NCBI RefSeq assembly: GCF_030908245.1
Contig: NZ_JAVFJJ010000001.1
Coordinates: forward strand, 1 to 64,000
From: Sinomonas sp. ASV322
Lineage (GTDB): Bacteria; Actinomycetota; Actinomycetes; Actinomycetales; Micrococcaceae
Length of the DNA: 64,000 nucleotides
Reading direction: 5' to 3'
Positions 55,474 to 64,000 of the stretch are shown here, one piece after another. A program made the position numbers and the translations under genes. Numbering within the stretch: position 1 is the first letter of the stretch; every line of letters begins with the position of its first letter. Under the pieces are notes generated by a model that saw nothing but the letters and a program-made list of their open reading frames with translations, did no database searches and was not told the DNA's origin.

Positions 55474-56942
55474 AAGCCCGACGCATGTCGGTCGCGATGA
55501 CCGACGAAACCCACGACACTCTGAGGCGACACCTCATCCGTGAGGACGGCGACGAGGACCTCTGTCTCGCCATGTATGCCTCTTCGACCGGCACGCGCCG
55601 CGAGACCGCGCTCATCCGTGAAGCCTGCCTGCCCCTTGAGGGCGAGCGCGAGGTTCACGGCAACGCAACGATCACCGGCAAATACGTCCTCAGGGTCGCA
55701 CGGGAAGCCCGCAACGTCGGTCTGGGAGTCGTGATCCTCCATTCCCACCCCCATGGCAAAGGCTGGCAAGACCTCAGCGACCTCGACGCCGCCGCAGAGG
55801 CGTACTACGCGCACCTGATCGCCCAGGTCACCGGACTACCGCTAATCGGGATGACGCTTGCGGGCGTCGACGAGAAATGGTCCGCGCGCCAGTGGAGCGC
55901 TGAGGGAAACCACGTTGCAGCCGAAAGCGTGCGGATCGTCGGTGCCCGACTCCAGGTCAGCTGGAACGAACGACTCGTGCCGGTGCCATCCGCAATGCCC
56001 AGCCAGTTCCGCACAGTCTCTGCTTGGGGCGATCGCACCCACGCCGACATCGCCCGTCTGCGCGTCCTGGTAGTCGGTTCGGGGAGTGTGGGCATGGATG
56101 TTGCCATCCGGCTGGCAGCGACTGGGATCCAGAGGGTGGGGGTGATGGACTTCGACGAAGTGGAGGAAGTGAACCGGGACCGACTCGTCGCCGCTACACG
56201 ACGCGACGCAAGGCTCCGGATCCCCAAGGTCGACGTCGCCCAACGCGCTTGCGTCAGCGCGTCAACTTCAGCCGACTTCCAGTTCCAGCGCCACCATCTC
56301 AGCGTCACCGATCTTGAAGGGCAACGCGCAGCCCTCGACTACGACGTGATCTTCTCCTGTGTTGACCGGCCCTGGCCTCGAGCCGTCCTCAACCAGATCG
56401 CCTACACCGACCTCATTCCGGTCATCGACGGCGGAATCGGCATCGACACCTTCGACACCGGAGAGATGCGCAACGCCACCTTCCGGACTCACGTCGTTCG
56501 GCCAGGCCGCCCCTGCCTGCAATGCAACGGCCAGCTCGATCCCGCCCAGGTCTCCCGCGACCGCCTCGGACTCTTTGACGATCCGACGTACATCGAAGAA
56601 GTCGGCCGCCGCGAAGCCGGCAAGCAGAATGTCACGATGCTGTCGGCCTCGGTTATGGCCTCGCAGCTGGCACTGTTCGTCTCACTAGTCGCTTCACCGT
56701 CCAAGTTCGGTGAACCCGGGCCCCTGCGATTCAGCCTGACCACCCACCGGCTCGAGCACGTCAAAGTCACAACCAACCCTGCATGTGTCTACGAGAACCT
56801 CATAGCGCAGGGGGACAAGCGGATTCCGCTGACGCTGGCTTCGGCAACATCACCACCCGCTGGCCACGGAATCGCCGGGGCGCTGTTCGGCCTAGCCACC
56901 CGCTACCTGATCGGTCTGGTCAGGTGGCTATTTGGTCACTGA
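55470..56942 (+). CDS. JAB deubiquitinase-ThiF E1 fusion
   Basis: The product is 490 aa with a GTG start overlapping the E2-like stop. The N-terminal JAB/JAMM domain (~10-150) has H91-x-H93 and S103-x-x-D106 in LHSHPHGKGWQDLSDLD, a complete zinc-isopeptidase motif. The ThiF/E1 domain (~185-440) has ATP motif VLVVGSGSVGMDVAIRL, D227 in VGVMDFDEVEEVNRDRL, K253 and D299, and candidate catalytic cysteines in GRPCLQCNGQL (349, 352) and C439. The last ~25 residues (GIAGALFGLATRYLIGLVRW) are hydrophobic and could anchor to membrane. It would adenylate the Ubl tail and also remove it from targets. Confidence 0.88.
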   Translation: MKARRMSVAMTDETHDTLRRHLIREDGDEDLCLAMYASSTGTRRETALIREACLPLEGEREVHGNATITGKYVLRVAREARNVGLGVVILHSHPHGKGWQDLSDLDAAAEAYYAHLIAQVTGLPLIGMTLAGVDEKWSARQWSAEGNHVAAESVRIVGARLQVSWNERLVPVPSAMPSQFRTVSAWGDRTHADIARLRVLVVGSGSVGMDVAIRLAATGIQRVGVMDFDEVEEVNRDRLVAATRRDARLRIPKVDVAQRACVSASTSADFQFQRHHLSVTDLEGQRAALDYDVIFSCVDRPWPRAVLNQIAYTDLIPVIDGGIGIDTFDTGEMRNATFRTHVVRPGRPCLQCNGQLDPAQVSRDRLGLFDDPTYIEEVGRREAGKQNVTMLSASVMASQLALFVSLVASPSKFGEPGPLRFSLTTHRLEHVKVTTNPACVYENLIAQGDKRIPLTLASATSPPAGHGIAGALFGLATRYLIGLVRWLFGH

Positions 56943-57342
56943 AGCCGTAGACGCCTCAAGTACCAAGCACCGAATCTGCGATTTGGGTGCGGCTTGGTCC
57001 GCTGTGATGTGTGTGGTGTCGATTAGCTCTGCTTCATCGTGCAGCCAGGCCCGAGCTGCCTCGGCGTATGGCTCCAAGTAGGCGAAGCGGAACGTTGAGG
57101 GCCGAGGAGCTTGTCGTTCTGTACGTGGTCCGTCAACGCACCACCCTCGTGCTGTTCGGCCTGCTCGTCGGCATCATGGGAATCGTGTTCGGGACATCGC
57201 CTGACTCAGATCGATCCCACCGGGCGAACCGGGCGACGTGCCGCCGCTGCTGGCTCTGCCTCGGATACCCGCGGCCGGCGGGCCCATATGTTCAGAAAAT
57301 CCACCTATTCCATTCTCGACGGAACATGGCTATTCTCTGAAC
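56943..57342 (+). other. 400-bp gap before the AbiE-like pair
   Basis: No convincing gene. An open frame at 57011-57340 has a hydrophobic stretch (TTLVLFGLLVGIMGIVFG) but poor overall composition. An inverted repeat marks its right end. Confidence 0.45.
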
Positions 57343-57344
57343 AT
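57288..57344 (+). promoter_or_regulatory. Inverted-repeat operator overlapping the AbiEi-like start
   Basis: ATGTTCAGA (57288-57296) and TCTGAACAT (57336-57344) are exact complements. The right half overlaps the ATG at 57343. Known AbiEi antitoxins bind inverted repeats to repress their operon, so autoregulation is likely. Confidence 0.6.
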
Positions 57345-58428
57345 GATGAGAGTTGGTGCGGAGCCGCCTCGGACTGAGGATGACGTGCTGTCGGCGGGAG
57401 TGGCAATGATACGCGACCGCCTGCCCTCCACATGGTCGCTATCGACTAATGGCCGACAGCGACCCAGTGACCGCGGCGCTGACGCGGTACTCTCGATTCG
57501 TGCGCCGGACGGGAAAGAGGCAATCCTGATCGTCGAGGCCAAGCGCCTGCTCGAGGTCCGAGACGTCGCGACGATTCGTGAGCAGCTAGTGAATCTCACT
57601 GCTCGACAGCCGGGAAGCGTTGGCGTGGTCGTTGCCCGGTATCTGTCTAAGGCCACGCGACAACGCCTGGCGGAGGCCGGACTGTCCTTCGCGGATGCGA
57701 CCGGCAATGTTCTCGTGCGGGTAGAAGCGCCGAGCCTTTTCATTTCCGACCGCGGCGCCGACAACGACCCCTGGCGAGGCCCGGGGCGACCTCGAGGCAC
57801 TCTCAAAGGCGAGCCGGCCGCCAAAGTCGTGCGGGCACTCCTGGACTTCAGGGGCCCCTGGAAGATTCGAGACCTTGTCCGCATCTCGAAGGCATCGACA
57901 GGTTCGGCCTACCGGGTGATCGAGTTCCTAGAGACCGAGGCCCTGGCAACTCGCGAAGGCGGGCTGATCAGCGTCCCGGACTGGTCGTCTCTCCTTCGGC
58001 GCTGGAGCGAGGACTATCAATTCCTCCACACCAACACGATCACCCGCTGGATAGCCCCCCGCGGCTTGGCAGCCTTTCTCGAACAGGTGCGCAATTCTGA
58101 CATCGACGGCTACGCGCTGACCGGTTCCGTCGGGGCCGCAGTCTGGGAGTCGTACGCGCCTGCGCGCTCGGCCATGGTCTACGTCAGTGCCGCCGAACGC
58201 GCCGCCAAGGAATGGGGCTTGCGCCCCACCGAATCAGGCGCCAACGTCCTGATCGCCAAGCCTGCCTATCCGGTCGTGCTCGAACGTACTGTGACGGCAC
58301 TCGACGGGCTTCAGGTGGCCGCGCCCACGCAGGTGGCCGTTGATCTCATGACCGGACCAGGGCGTGCGCCATCCGAAGCAGAAGAACTCCTGGAATGGAT
58401 GGAACGCAATGAGCAGTCCTGGCGATGA
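57343..58428 (+). CDS. AbiEi-like antitoxin / winged-helix protein
   Basis: The product is 361 aa from ATG 57343 (ATG 57346 also possible). N-terminal part has a restriction-endonuclease-like core with ILIVEAKRLLEV; a winged helix (IRDLVRISKASTGSAYRVIE) follows, and the C-terminal region (WESYAPARSAMVYVS) resembles the AbiEi C-terminal domain. It overlaps the nucleotidyltransferase gene by 20 nt. This fits a type IV AbiE-like system, the regulator being the antitoxin. The N-terminal VEAK nuclease-like motif is unusual for AbiEi. Confidence 0.7.
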   Translation: MMRVGAEPPRTEDDVLSAGVAMIRDRLPSTWSLSTNGRQRPSDRGADAVLSIRAPDGKEAILIVEAKRLLEVRDVATIREQLVNLTARQPGSVGVVVARYLSKATRQRLAEAGLSFADATGNVLVRVEAPSLFISDRGADNDPWRGPGRPRGTLKGEPAAKVVRALLDFRGPWKIRDLVRISKASTGSAYRVIEFLETEALATREGGLISVPDWSSLLRRWSEDYQFLHTNTITRWIAPRGLAAFLEQVRNSDIDGYALTGSVGAAVWESYAPARSAMVYVSAAERAAKEWGLRPTESGANVLIAKPAYPVVLERTVTALDGLQVAAPTQVAVDLMTGPGRAPSEAEELLEWMERNEQSWR

Positions 58429-59248
58429 CCCGACTGACCTCCTTGTCCGTGCCCGCACGGCGTTGCTCGATGCCCTTGATGCACTCGCCGAGCAACGCGA
58501 TGCCGTCATCGTCATCGGCGCCCAAGCAGTCTACCTGCGAACCGGCGGCATCGACGTCGCTCTCGCCGAAGCTACCAAGGACAGCGACGTCGCCCTCGAC
58601 CCGCGCCGCCTGACGGATGACCCGAGGATCGAGACGGCCATGCGTGAAGCGGGCTTCCTCCCCTCCGCCACCGGACAGCCGGGAGCTTGGGTAAACACCG
58701 ACGGCATTCCTGTTGACCTCATGGTTCCCGAACAGCTCGCAGGACCAGGCAGCAGCCAGACCCGTGGCGCGCGCATCCCACCCCACGACAAGAAAGCCGC
58801 TCGGCGAGCCAGAGGCCTCGAGGCAACCCTTATCGACCACGACGAAATCGCCGTCAGTGCCCTCGAGCCAACCGATGGGCGAACCATCACCGTCAACGTC
58901 GCGGGTCCAGCCGCCCTCCTTGTCGCCAAGTTGCACAAACTGGGCGAACGAGCCAACAACCCAGCGCGACTAAACGACAAAGACGCTCACGACGCCTATC
59001 GGCTTCTCCGCGCGATCGAGACCGAGAAGCTACGAGCGGGCTTCACCGTGCTGCTGGACAACGAGCTCAGCCGAGAAGTCACTCGCGAGGCGCTCGACCA
59101 TCTCGCCGTGTTGTTCGCCGACAGTGCCGACGCGCTCGGGTCCACCATGGCCGGGCGAGCCGAGGAAGGCGTTGGTGAACCTGAAGAGGTCGCCGTTGCA
59201 GTCTCTATCCTCGCCGGTGATCTTCTCACGAGCCTCGGTCGGCGCTGA
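58409..59248 (+). CDS. AbiEii-like nucleotidyltransferase
   Basis: The product is 279 aa. Nucleotidyltransferase pattern: VIVIGAQAVYLRTGGIDVAL followed by TKDSDVAL (the G-[GAS]...D-x-D motif) and a later Asp in IPVDLMVPEQ. NTase toxins of the AbiEii/AbiGii type block growth by modifying tRNA or using GTP. Partner of the upstream AbiEi-like gene. It ends an operon; downstream is a gene-poor stretch. Confidence 0.75.
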   Translation: MSSPGDDPTDLLVRARTALLDALDALAEQRDAVIVIGAQAVYLRTGGIDVALAEATKDSDVALDPRRLTDDPRIETAMREAGFLPSATGQPGAWVNTDGIPVDLMVPEQLAGPGSSQTRGARIPPHDKKAARRARGLEATLIDHDEIAVSALEPTDGRTITVNVAGPAALLVAKLHKLGERANNPARLNDKDAHDAYRLLRAIETEKLRAGFTVLLDNELSREVTREALDHLAVLFADSADALGSTMAGRAEEGVGEPEEVAVAVSILAGDLLTSLGRR

Positions 59249-60151
59249 TCGTCAAAGCGACATGACCTCCTCCGGCGTCGGCTTCTGCCGGCGCCCTTCA
59301 TTGAGGACCCGGTCCGCCCGCCGTCTCATGGCCTCCCGGACTCAGAGGCGTGGCGGCCGACGGTGGGGCTGAGTGACGCCGAATTCGGCGATGCGCCATG
59401 GTGTGGGCGCGCTTCTCGTCGGGACCCTGTCTCGCGTCCTACATCTGGCCGGCCAGGTGCACCTACCAGGGGGCTCGAGCTTGGACTTCTGTCCGCCCAT
59501 GTACGGCCATACCCGGCCGCGGGAGGCTGTCGCTGGTCCGCCCGGATACCAGGGCACTTCCGCAGCTAATTTGCGCGCAATCCCTTCCAGATCTACCCCC
59601 CCGCGGCATCGGCCGGCGGTGCTTCCCTTCGGAAATTCTCCGCGAGAGTTGGGCCGGCCAACGCTTCTGTCAGCAGGAGCTCGAATGCATCGACGGGGGC
59701 CCTGAAGCCGAAGCAGCCGCCTCTCTTCCCAGAGGAAAAGATGCTTGGGCCAAACCAACGCGCAGTCCGGGTCATCTAGATCGACGTGCATGCTGCAACG
59801 ACTATGACGTCGTTGATCTGATTCTCGTGTAGCTTGCCTGATAGCCGGCCGGTTAACGAGCTCATCATCGTCTGCCGCCTGACGTTGTGTGGATCGTTGA
59901 GATCGGTGGCGAGCACTATGCGCGTAGGCCCGCATGATGAAGACGCACGCAAGGATCACTCAACCGAAACAGCCGAAGGGGCCCAAGTCTGGCCTGCCAT
60001 GTCGTCGTCGACGCGCATCGTGTCACACCCCCGCCGACGCGTAGCGCGTGACGAACAGGTTATCCCCTTCGAACAAGCTCTTCTGAATGGACGCATGCTA
60101 CCGCCGGTAGGTCCTGCGCACCTGTCTCTCACAGACGTGAGGGAGACGGGC
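59249..60151 (+). other. Gene-poor 900-bp region before the relaxase
   Basis: No convincing gene. The relaxase reading frame is open back to 59834, but its recognisable start is at 60152. A minus-strand frame (59593-59775) and other short frames have compositions unlike their neighbours. The stretch may hold oriT, as nic sites usually lie just upstream of MobF genes; none was identified. Confidence 0.4.
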
Positions 60152-63100
60152 ATGAAGGGCGGCGTGACACTGTTCCGCGGGGACGGCGCGGCCGCGCGCC
60201 GGTACGTCGAATCCGACCGGTCGCGCGCCGACGACTACTACCTCGGCGACGCGACCGTTGCCGAGTTCGTCCAGCTCGACCGCCACGGCGAGGTTAATGC
60301 CGTCGGTGACCTCGTCCCGGAGGCATACGCTGCGTGGGTCAACTGGGCGCACCCGATCACCGGGGAACAGCTGGGCATCCCGCGCCAGGCGGGCGAGGCC
60401 CGTCTGGGATCGCCGCGCTTCGCGGAGATGGTGGTCAACGCCCCGAAGTCGCTATCCATCGCCGCGGCACTGCATCCCGAGGTGTCGGCCGCGCTCGATG
60501 CCGCACAGCAGGACGCTGCCGCCGAGATCCGCCGATGGCTCGCCCGGCATTCGGTGACAAGGGTCGGGCCGCGCGGCGCGCAGGAGGTGGTGCCGGTGGA
60601 GGGACTGCACACCGTCGCCGTCGCGCACTGCACGAGCCGCGCCGGGGACCCGCACCGGCACATCCACCTCCAGATCGGCACGCGCGTGCGCGCGGCCGGC
60701 GCCTGGCGGGCCCTCGACACCGCGGCACTGTTCGCGCAGCAGGGCGCAATCCGCGCGCTCGGCACCGCCGTGATCGCCGCTCATCCCGCGCTTGCCGAGG
60801 TGCTCGCCCGGCACGGGCTGACACTGGACCCGGTCACCGGCGAGGTCGCCGAACTGCAGCCGTTCAATACGGTGATGAGCAAGAGGGCCGCACAAGTGGA
60901 GCGGAACCTCGCCAGCCTGACCTCCGAATGGGAGGCCGCGCACCCAGGAGAGACACCCGGGCCGGTGGTCACCGCGCGGTTGCAGGCGAAGGCGTGGGCG
61001 TACGAGCGGCCCGCGAAGAAACCGACCAGCCTCGCTGAAGAGGCCGCGTGGATCGCCGAACTCCGTCAGGCCGGATACGACCCCGCAACCCTGAAGCAAC
61101 CGGCAACGCCCACGGTGGCTGCGCTCGACGACCTCTCGATCGAGGAGATCGCCTCCCGCGCCCTCGACCGCAGCGCCGCCCGCGCCTCCGCCTGGACCAA
61201 GCACACCCTCACCGAGCACATCACCGGCCTGGTGACCGAGTACGGCGTGCGCGCAACCGGCGACGAGCTGCGGGAGTTCGTCGCGCTCGCGACTCGACTC
61301 GCCCTGGAAGACTGCCTCTCGCTCCTCCCGCCCGGCGCACCCGCACCGGAGCACGTCGCACACCTCACGAGCATCCACGTCATCGGAGCCGAGACCAGGC
61401 TCCGCGACCTCCTCGCCGCCCGCGTCACAGACGCCGAGGACGAGCGTCCCCGTCTCGGCGACCTCGCCCAGGCCAACGGCCTCGACCCCGACCAGTGCGA
61501 AGCGGCCGCGGCAGTTGCATCGACGGACCCGCTCGTCGTCATCGAGGGCGCCGCCGGTGCCGGGAAGACAACGATGCTCGCCGCCGCAATCGCCACCTCC
61601 GAACGCGAAGGACGCCCCGTGCGCGTCGTCGCCCCGACGAAGAAGGCCGCGCAGGTCACCGCCGAAGAACTCGGCGTGACCGCGGACTCGGTTGCAGCCC
61701 TCGTGCACGCACACGGCTGGCGATGGAACGACGACGGCGTCTGGACTCGCCTCGCCCGCGGCGCGATTGACCCCGAGACCGGACGCAGCTACGTCGGCCC
61801 GCCCGCCGCCGCGCGGATCGGCCGTGGCGAGCGGATCGTCGTCGACGAGGCCGGGATGCTCGACCAGGACACCGCGCTCGCCCTGTTCACCCTCGCCGCC
61901 GAATCAGACGCGACTCTCGCGCTCGTCGGCGACCGCGCGCAGCTGCCGGCAGTCGGCCGCGGGGGAGTGCTCGACATGGCAGCCCAGCTCCGCGGCCGCA
62001 CCTGGCAGATGACCAGCGTCCACCGCTTCACCGATCCCGCCTACGCGGACCTCACGCTCGCGATGCGCGACGGCCGCGACCCCGGCGCCCTGTTCGATCA
62101 GCTCACCGCACTCGGCCTCGTCCGAATCCACGCGAGCGAGGACGAAGCCCAGACGCACATCGCCGGCACCGCCCGCGAGGGGGTCGTGATCACCGTCGCG
62201 TCCATCGAGGAAGCCGCCGCACTCAACGAGAGGATCCGCGCCCGCCGAGTCAAACAGGGCCTCGTCGACGACGCCCGCACGGCCACGGGCAGCGACGGCC
62301 TGAGCATCGGATCGGGCGACCTGATCCAGACCCGACACAACGACACCCGGCTCGGCGTCGCCAACCGGCAGACCTGGACCGTGCAGCAGGTCGACGCCGA
62401 CGGATCACTGTGGGTGCGCGAGACCGGCACGGGGCGAAAACGCAACGCCAGTGCCCACCTCCCCATCGCCTATGTGGCAGATCACGCGCACCTCTCCTAC
62501 GCGGCGACCGCCTACGGCGTCCAGGGCAGGACCGTCGCGGCGTCGCACACGCTGCTCGCCGACCAGACGAGCGCGGCGGCCGTATACGTCGGCATGACCC
62601 GCGGCCGCCAGGCGAACCTGCTTCACGTCGTCGCCGAGAACCCCGCCGATGCGCGGGAACAGTTCGTCTCCGCGATGGAACGCGACCGCGCCGACCGCGG
62701 CCTCGCCGTCGCCTCGGACCGCGCGGCAGAGGCGATCCGCGGGCTCGTCGACGACGGCCCAGCCAGGCGGGTACGAGACGAAATCGCCGCGCTCACCACC
62801 CGCGCCGAGGCCGCCGAGCGTACGGCGACACAGTGGGGCTACGTTGCCGACCTTCTCGCCTCCACGGGTACACGCCGCCCGACACTATCTCTCAGGGAGG
62901 AAAGATTGGCCGCCATGGCCCGTGTATTCGGCGTCGAGCAGGTCCGCCGGGCAGCCGCGCGCTACGAACGCGCTAACCCTGACCGCGAAGTTCGGCGGTG
63001 GACAAAGGCCGCAGAAGACGCGCGAACAGAGGCCGAGGCGCTCAGGTCGCTCACCCCGCGCGACGCCGTAGCTCGCATCGAGCGCACCCATGCAGCCGAG

Positions 63101-63202
63101 GCGCAGAAGGTCGCAGCCCGCAAGGCTCACCAGGCCGACGCTGAGAGCCTGATGACACGAGGGCGTGCATCTGGCCGGGAGGCCCGCGGCCCGAGTCTTT
63201 GA
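60152..63202 (+). CDS. MobF-family relaxase-helicase (TrwC/TraI/TraA-like)
   Basis: The product is 1016 aa from ATG 60152, preceded by GGGAG. N-terminal TrwC relaxase: GGVTLFRGDGAAARRYVESD, VVNAPKSLSIAAALHPEVSA and the HUH-type histidine cluster in SRAGDPHRHIHLQIG. C-terminal superfamily I helicase: Walker A IEGAAGAGKTTMLAAA, Walker B IVVDEAGMLDQDT, GDRAQLPAVG, and the C-terminal motif AATAYGVQGRTVAASHT with YVGMTRGR. It nicks and unwinds DNA for conjugative transfer. It marks the element as mobilisable or conjugative. Coupling-protein or secretion genes are not seen in the window. Confidence 0.93.
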   Translation: MKGGVTLFRGDGAAARRYVESDRSRADDYYLGDATVAEFVQLDRHGEVNAVGDLVPEAYAAWVNWAHPITGEQLGIPRQAGEARLGSPRFAEMVVNAPKSLSIAAALHPEVSAALDAAQQDAAAEIRRWLARHSVTRVGPRGAQEVVPVEGLHTVAVAHCTSRAGDPHRHIHLQIGTRVRAAGAWRALDTAALFAQQGAIRALGTAVIAAHPALAEVLARHGLTLDPVTGEVAELQPFNTVMSKRAAQVERNLASLTSEWEAAHPGETPGPVVTARLQAKAWAYERPAKKPTSLAEEAAWIAELRQAGYDPATLKQPATPTVAALDDLSIEEIASRALDRSAARASAWTKHTLTEHITGLVTEYGVRATGDELREFVALATRLALEDCLSLLPPGAPAPEHVAHLTSIHVIGAETRLRDLLAARVTDAEDERPRLGDLAQANGLDPDQCEAAAAVASTDPLVVIEGAAGAGKTTMLAAAIATSEREGRPVRVVAPTKKAAQVTAEELGVTADSVAALVHAHGWRWNDDGVWTRLARGAIDPETGRSYVGPPAAARIGRGERIVVDEAGMLDQDTALALFTLAAESDATLALVGDRAQLPAVGRGGVLDMAAQLRGRTWQMTSVHRFTDPAYADLTLAMRDGRDPGALFDQLTALGLVRIHASEDEAQTHIAGTAREGVVITVASIEEAAALNERIRARRVKQGLVDDARTATGSDGLSIGSGDLIQTRHNDTRLGVANRQTWTVQQVDADGSLWVRETGTGRKRNASAHLPIAYVADHAHLSYAATAYGVQGRTVAASHTLLADQTSAAAVYVGMTRGRQANLLHVVAENPADAREQFVSAMERDRADRGLAVASDRAAEAIRGLVDDGPARRVRDEIAALTTRAEAAERTATQWGYVADLLASTGTRRPTLSLREERLAAMARVFGVEQVRRAAARYERANPDREVRRWTKAAEDARTEAEALRSLTPRDAVARIERTHAAEAQKVAARKAHQADAESLMTRGRASGREARGPSL

Positions 63203-63528
63203 ATGAGGCAGCGAATGTGAGGTGGGCGAAGCCGGGTCCCCGACCGCTCCAGCTCGCGAAGTATCTCCACGGACCGCCGGTAGACGCCCGGACGAGGTCC
63301 TCGGGCAGATCCTCGGCGGACGAAGAGTCCCGCTGGGTGCGCTGGTCCGACGGCAGGAGCGATCCTTATATAAACCTCACATAAAGAAACCATGTCTGGA
63401 GAGTTCAGGGTCAGGCTGACCTTTGGGATGACGCCGTGGAGCAGGTGCCCGGTGTACCTTCCCCCGCTCCAGGCAGTTGCTGCCGTGCCTTCGGCTACCC
63501 GCGCCGCCGCCAGCCCTATGCTTCATTC
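63203..63528 (+). other. Intergenic stretch after the relaxase
   Basis: No convincing gene. An AT-rich box TTATATAAACC (63367-63377) is a possible -10 and GGTCAGGCTGACC (63409-63421) a palindrome before the last gene. Confidence 0.45.
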
Positions 63529-64000
63529 ATGGGGAACAAACCACAGCAAAGCCCGCATCTCTTCAAAGTGTTCGCCAGCGGAGATCGCGAGAGCCTCATC
63601 GTGCGGTATCCATATCAAGACGAATCTGACGTCGAATTCGGGTATGTCGAGGCAGCAAGGCGGCTCGCTGCGTCATTCCAGGGACAGCCGATTGATGACG
63701 CGATCCTGATGCCGTTCATGTACCTATGGCGCCACGCGGTTGAACTGTCACTGAAACAACAGATCAAGTACGCAGCAAAACTCAGGCGGGTGAACGGCGA
63801 ACAGGATGCATCACTCGATCCCCAGAGACTTCGGGGATGGCTCATGAGAACGCACAGTCTGAGGGATATGGCTACAGAGTTGGCTGGGCATTTCGCCCAT
63901 CTCGACCTGCCCGAAATGCCGACCGACACACGCCGCACTCTCTCATGGCTAATCGAGGCGGATCCGAAGGGCCAGACCTTCCGCTACTCAGGCGGGCTTC
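63529..64000 (+). CDS. HEPN-like protein, truncated by the window end
   Basis: An open frame of at least 157 codons from ATG 63529 runs off the window. It reads MGNKPQQSPHLFKVFASGD... with the HEPN-like helix FMYLWRHAVELSLKQQIKYA and a later HSLRDMATELAGHFAHLDLP. Its composition is less GC-rich than the housekeeping genes. HEPN proteins are often RNases in toxin-antitoxin or defence systems. No C-terminus is available to test this. The call rests on the RHAVEL-type helix pattern. Confidence 0.55.
   Translation, partial: MGNKPQQSPHLFKVFASGDRESLIVRYPYQDESDVEFGYVEAARRLAASFQGQPIDDAILMPFMYLWRHAVELSLKQQIKYAAKLRRVNGEQDASLDPQRLRGWLMRTHSLRDMATELAGHFAHLDLPEMPTDTRRTLSWLIEADPKGQTFRYSGGL

Noticed and set aside
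54885-56942. Molybdopterin or thiamine sulfur-carrier (MoaD/MoeB, ThiS/ThiF) operon
   Set aside because: Ubl lacks the GG tail; a JAMM isopeptidase and an E2-like gene are present, and no cofactor synthesis genes adjoin.
57011-57340. 109-codon frame with one hydrophobic segment
   Set aside because: Arg/Cys-rich, no ribosome-binding site, overlaps the AbiE-like operator; not counted as a gene.
59593-59775. 60-codon minus-strand frame
   Set aside because: No family, no ribosome-binding site, no upstream continuation; could be a gene remnant but unsupported.
63392-63938. Frames at 63392-63709 (+) and 63615-63938 (-)
   Set aside because: Ser/Arg/Cys-rich shadows of the HEPN-like frame starting at 63529.

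Overview
The window is about 64 kb of very GC-rich DNA with a strong G/C third-position bias and frequent GTG/TTG starts. Gene order and protein flavour point to a Gram-positive actinobacterium of the Micrococcales, most likely an Arthrobacter/Sinomonas-like Micrococcaceae. This assignment is inference from gene order and sequence style; no database was searched.

Layout. (1) 0-0.3 kb: 5S rRNA, the tail of an rRNA operon, with its terminator. (2) 0.46-11.0 kb: a largely co-oriented housekeeping cluster with many ATGA/GTGA overlaps: a repeat-expanded charged TPR-type protein, a HAD phosphatase, a small conserved protein, tlyA, nadK, recN, pyrG, an ADP-ribose-pyrophosphatase-like NUDIX, xerD and a MutT-like NUDIX. 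(3) 11.6-40.1 kb: accessory metabolism lying between xerD and parA. It holds a prpDBC methylcitrate operon with its GntR repressor, a thioesterase, a rifampin-phosphotransferase-like dikinase, a MarR/FMN-reductase pair, and a sugar epimerase behind a switch-like leader. It also holds a probable tetrose/tetritol (or related branched-sugar) catabolic locus: RpiB-like isomerase, DhaK-DhaL kinase, SDR, TIM-barrel isomerase, MHS transporter, split transketolase and GntR regulator sharing an operator motif. After these come cspA, a MobA-like transferase, an S53 peptidase, two tiny acidic proteins, and a CitA/CitB-type two-component system divergent from dctA. (4) 40.3-47.5 kb: parA-scpA-scpB-rluB-tyrA-cmk-der, a conserved chromosome-segregation/translation cluster. 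(5) 47.5-49.4 kb: a membrane protein and a divergent TetR repressor with operators.

(6) 49.5 kb to the end: an integrated mobile element in tRNA-Pro(GGG). Excisionase and tyrosine integrase follow the tRNA directly; a MobF relaxase-helicase lies near 60-63 kb; the far end is outside the window. Its cargo looks like a defence or regulatory island: a decayed NERD-domain gene, an AbiE-like nucleotidyltransferase toxin-antitoxin pair with an inverted-repeat operator, and a partial HEPN-like gene.

The most interesting cargo is at 52.4-56.9 kb. It is a sigma factor, an unrecognised partner protein, an ImmA/IrrE-type metallopeptidase with a 12-cysteine tail, a single-domain ubiquitin-like protein, a cysteine-free E2-like protein, and a JAB-E1 (deubiquitinase plus ThiF) fusion. 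The sigma gene and the ubiquitin-like gene share an 11-base motif at almost the same distance from their starts. This suggests that the sigma factor controls its own operon and the conjugation operon, perhaps released by proteolysis. This module is the best candidate for an undescribed system.
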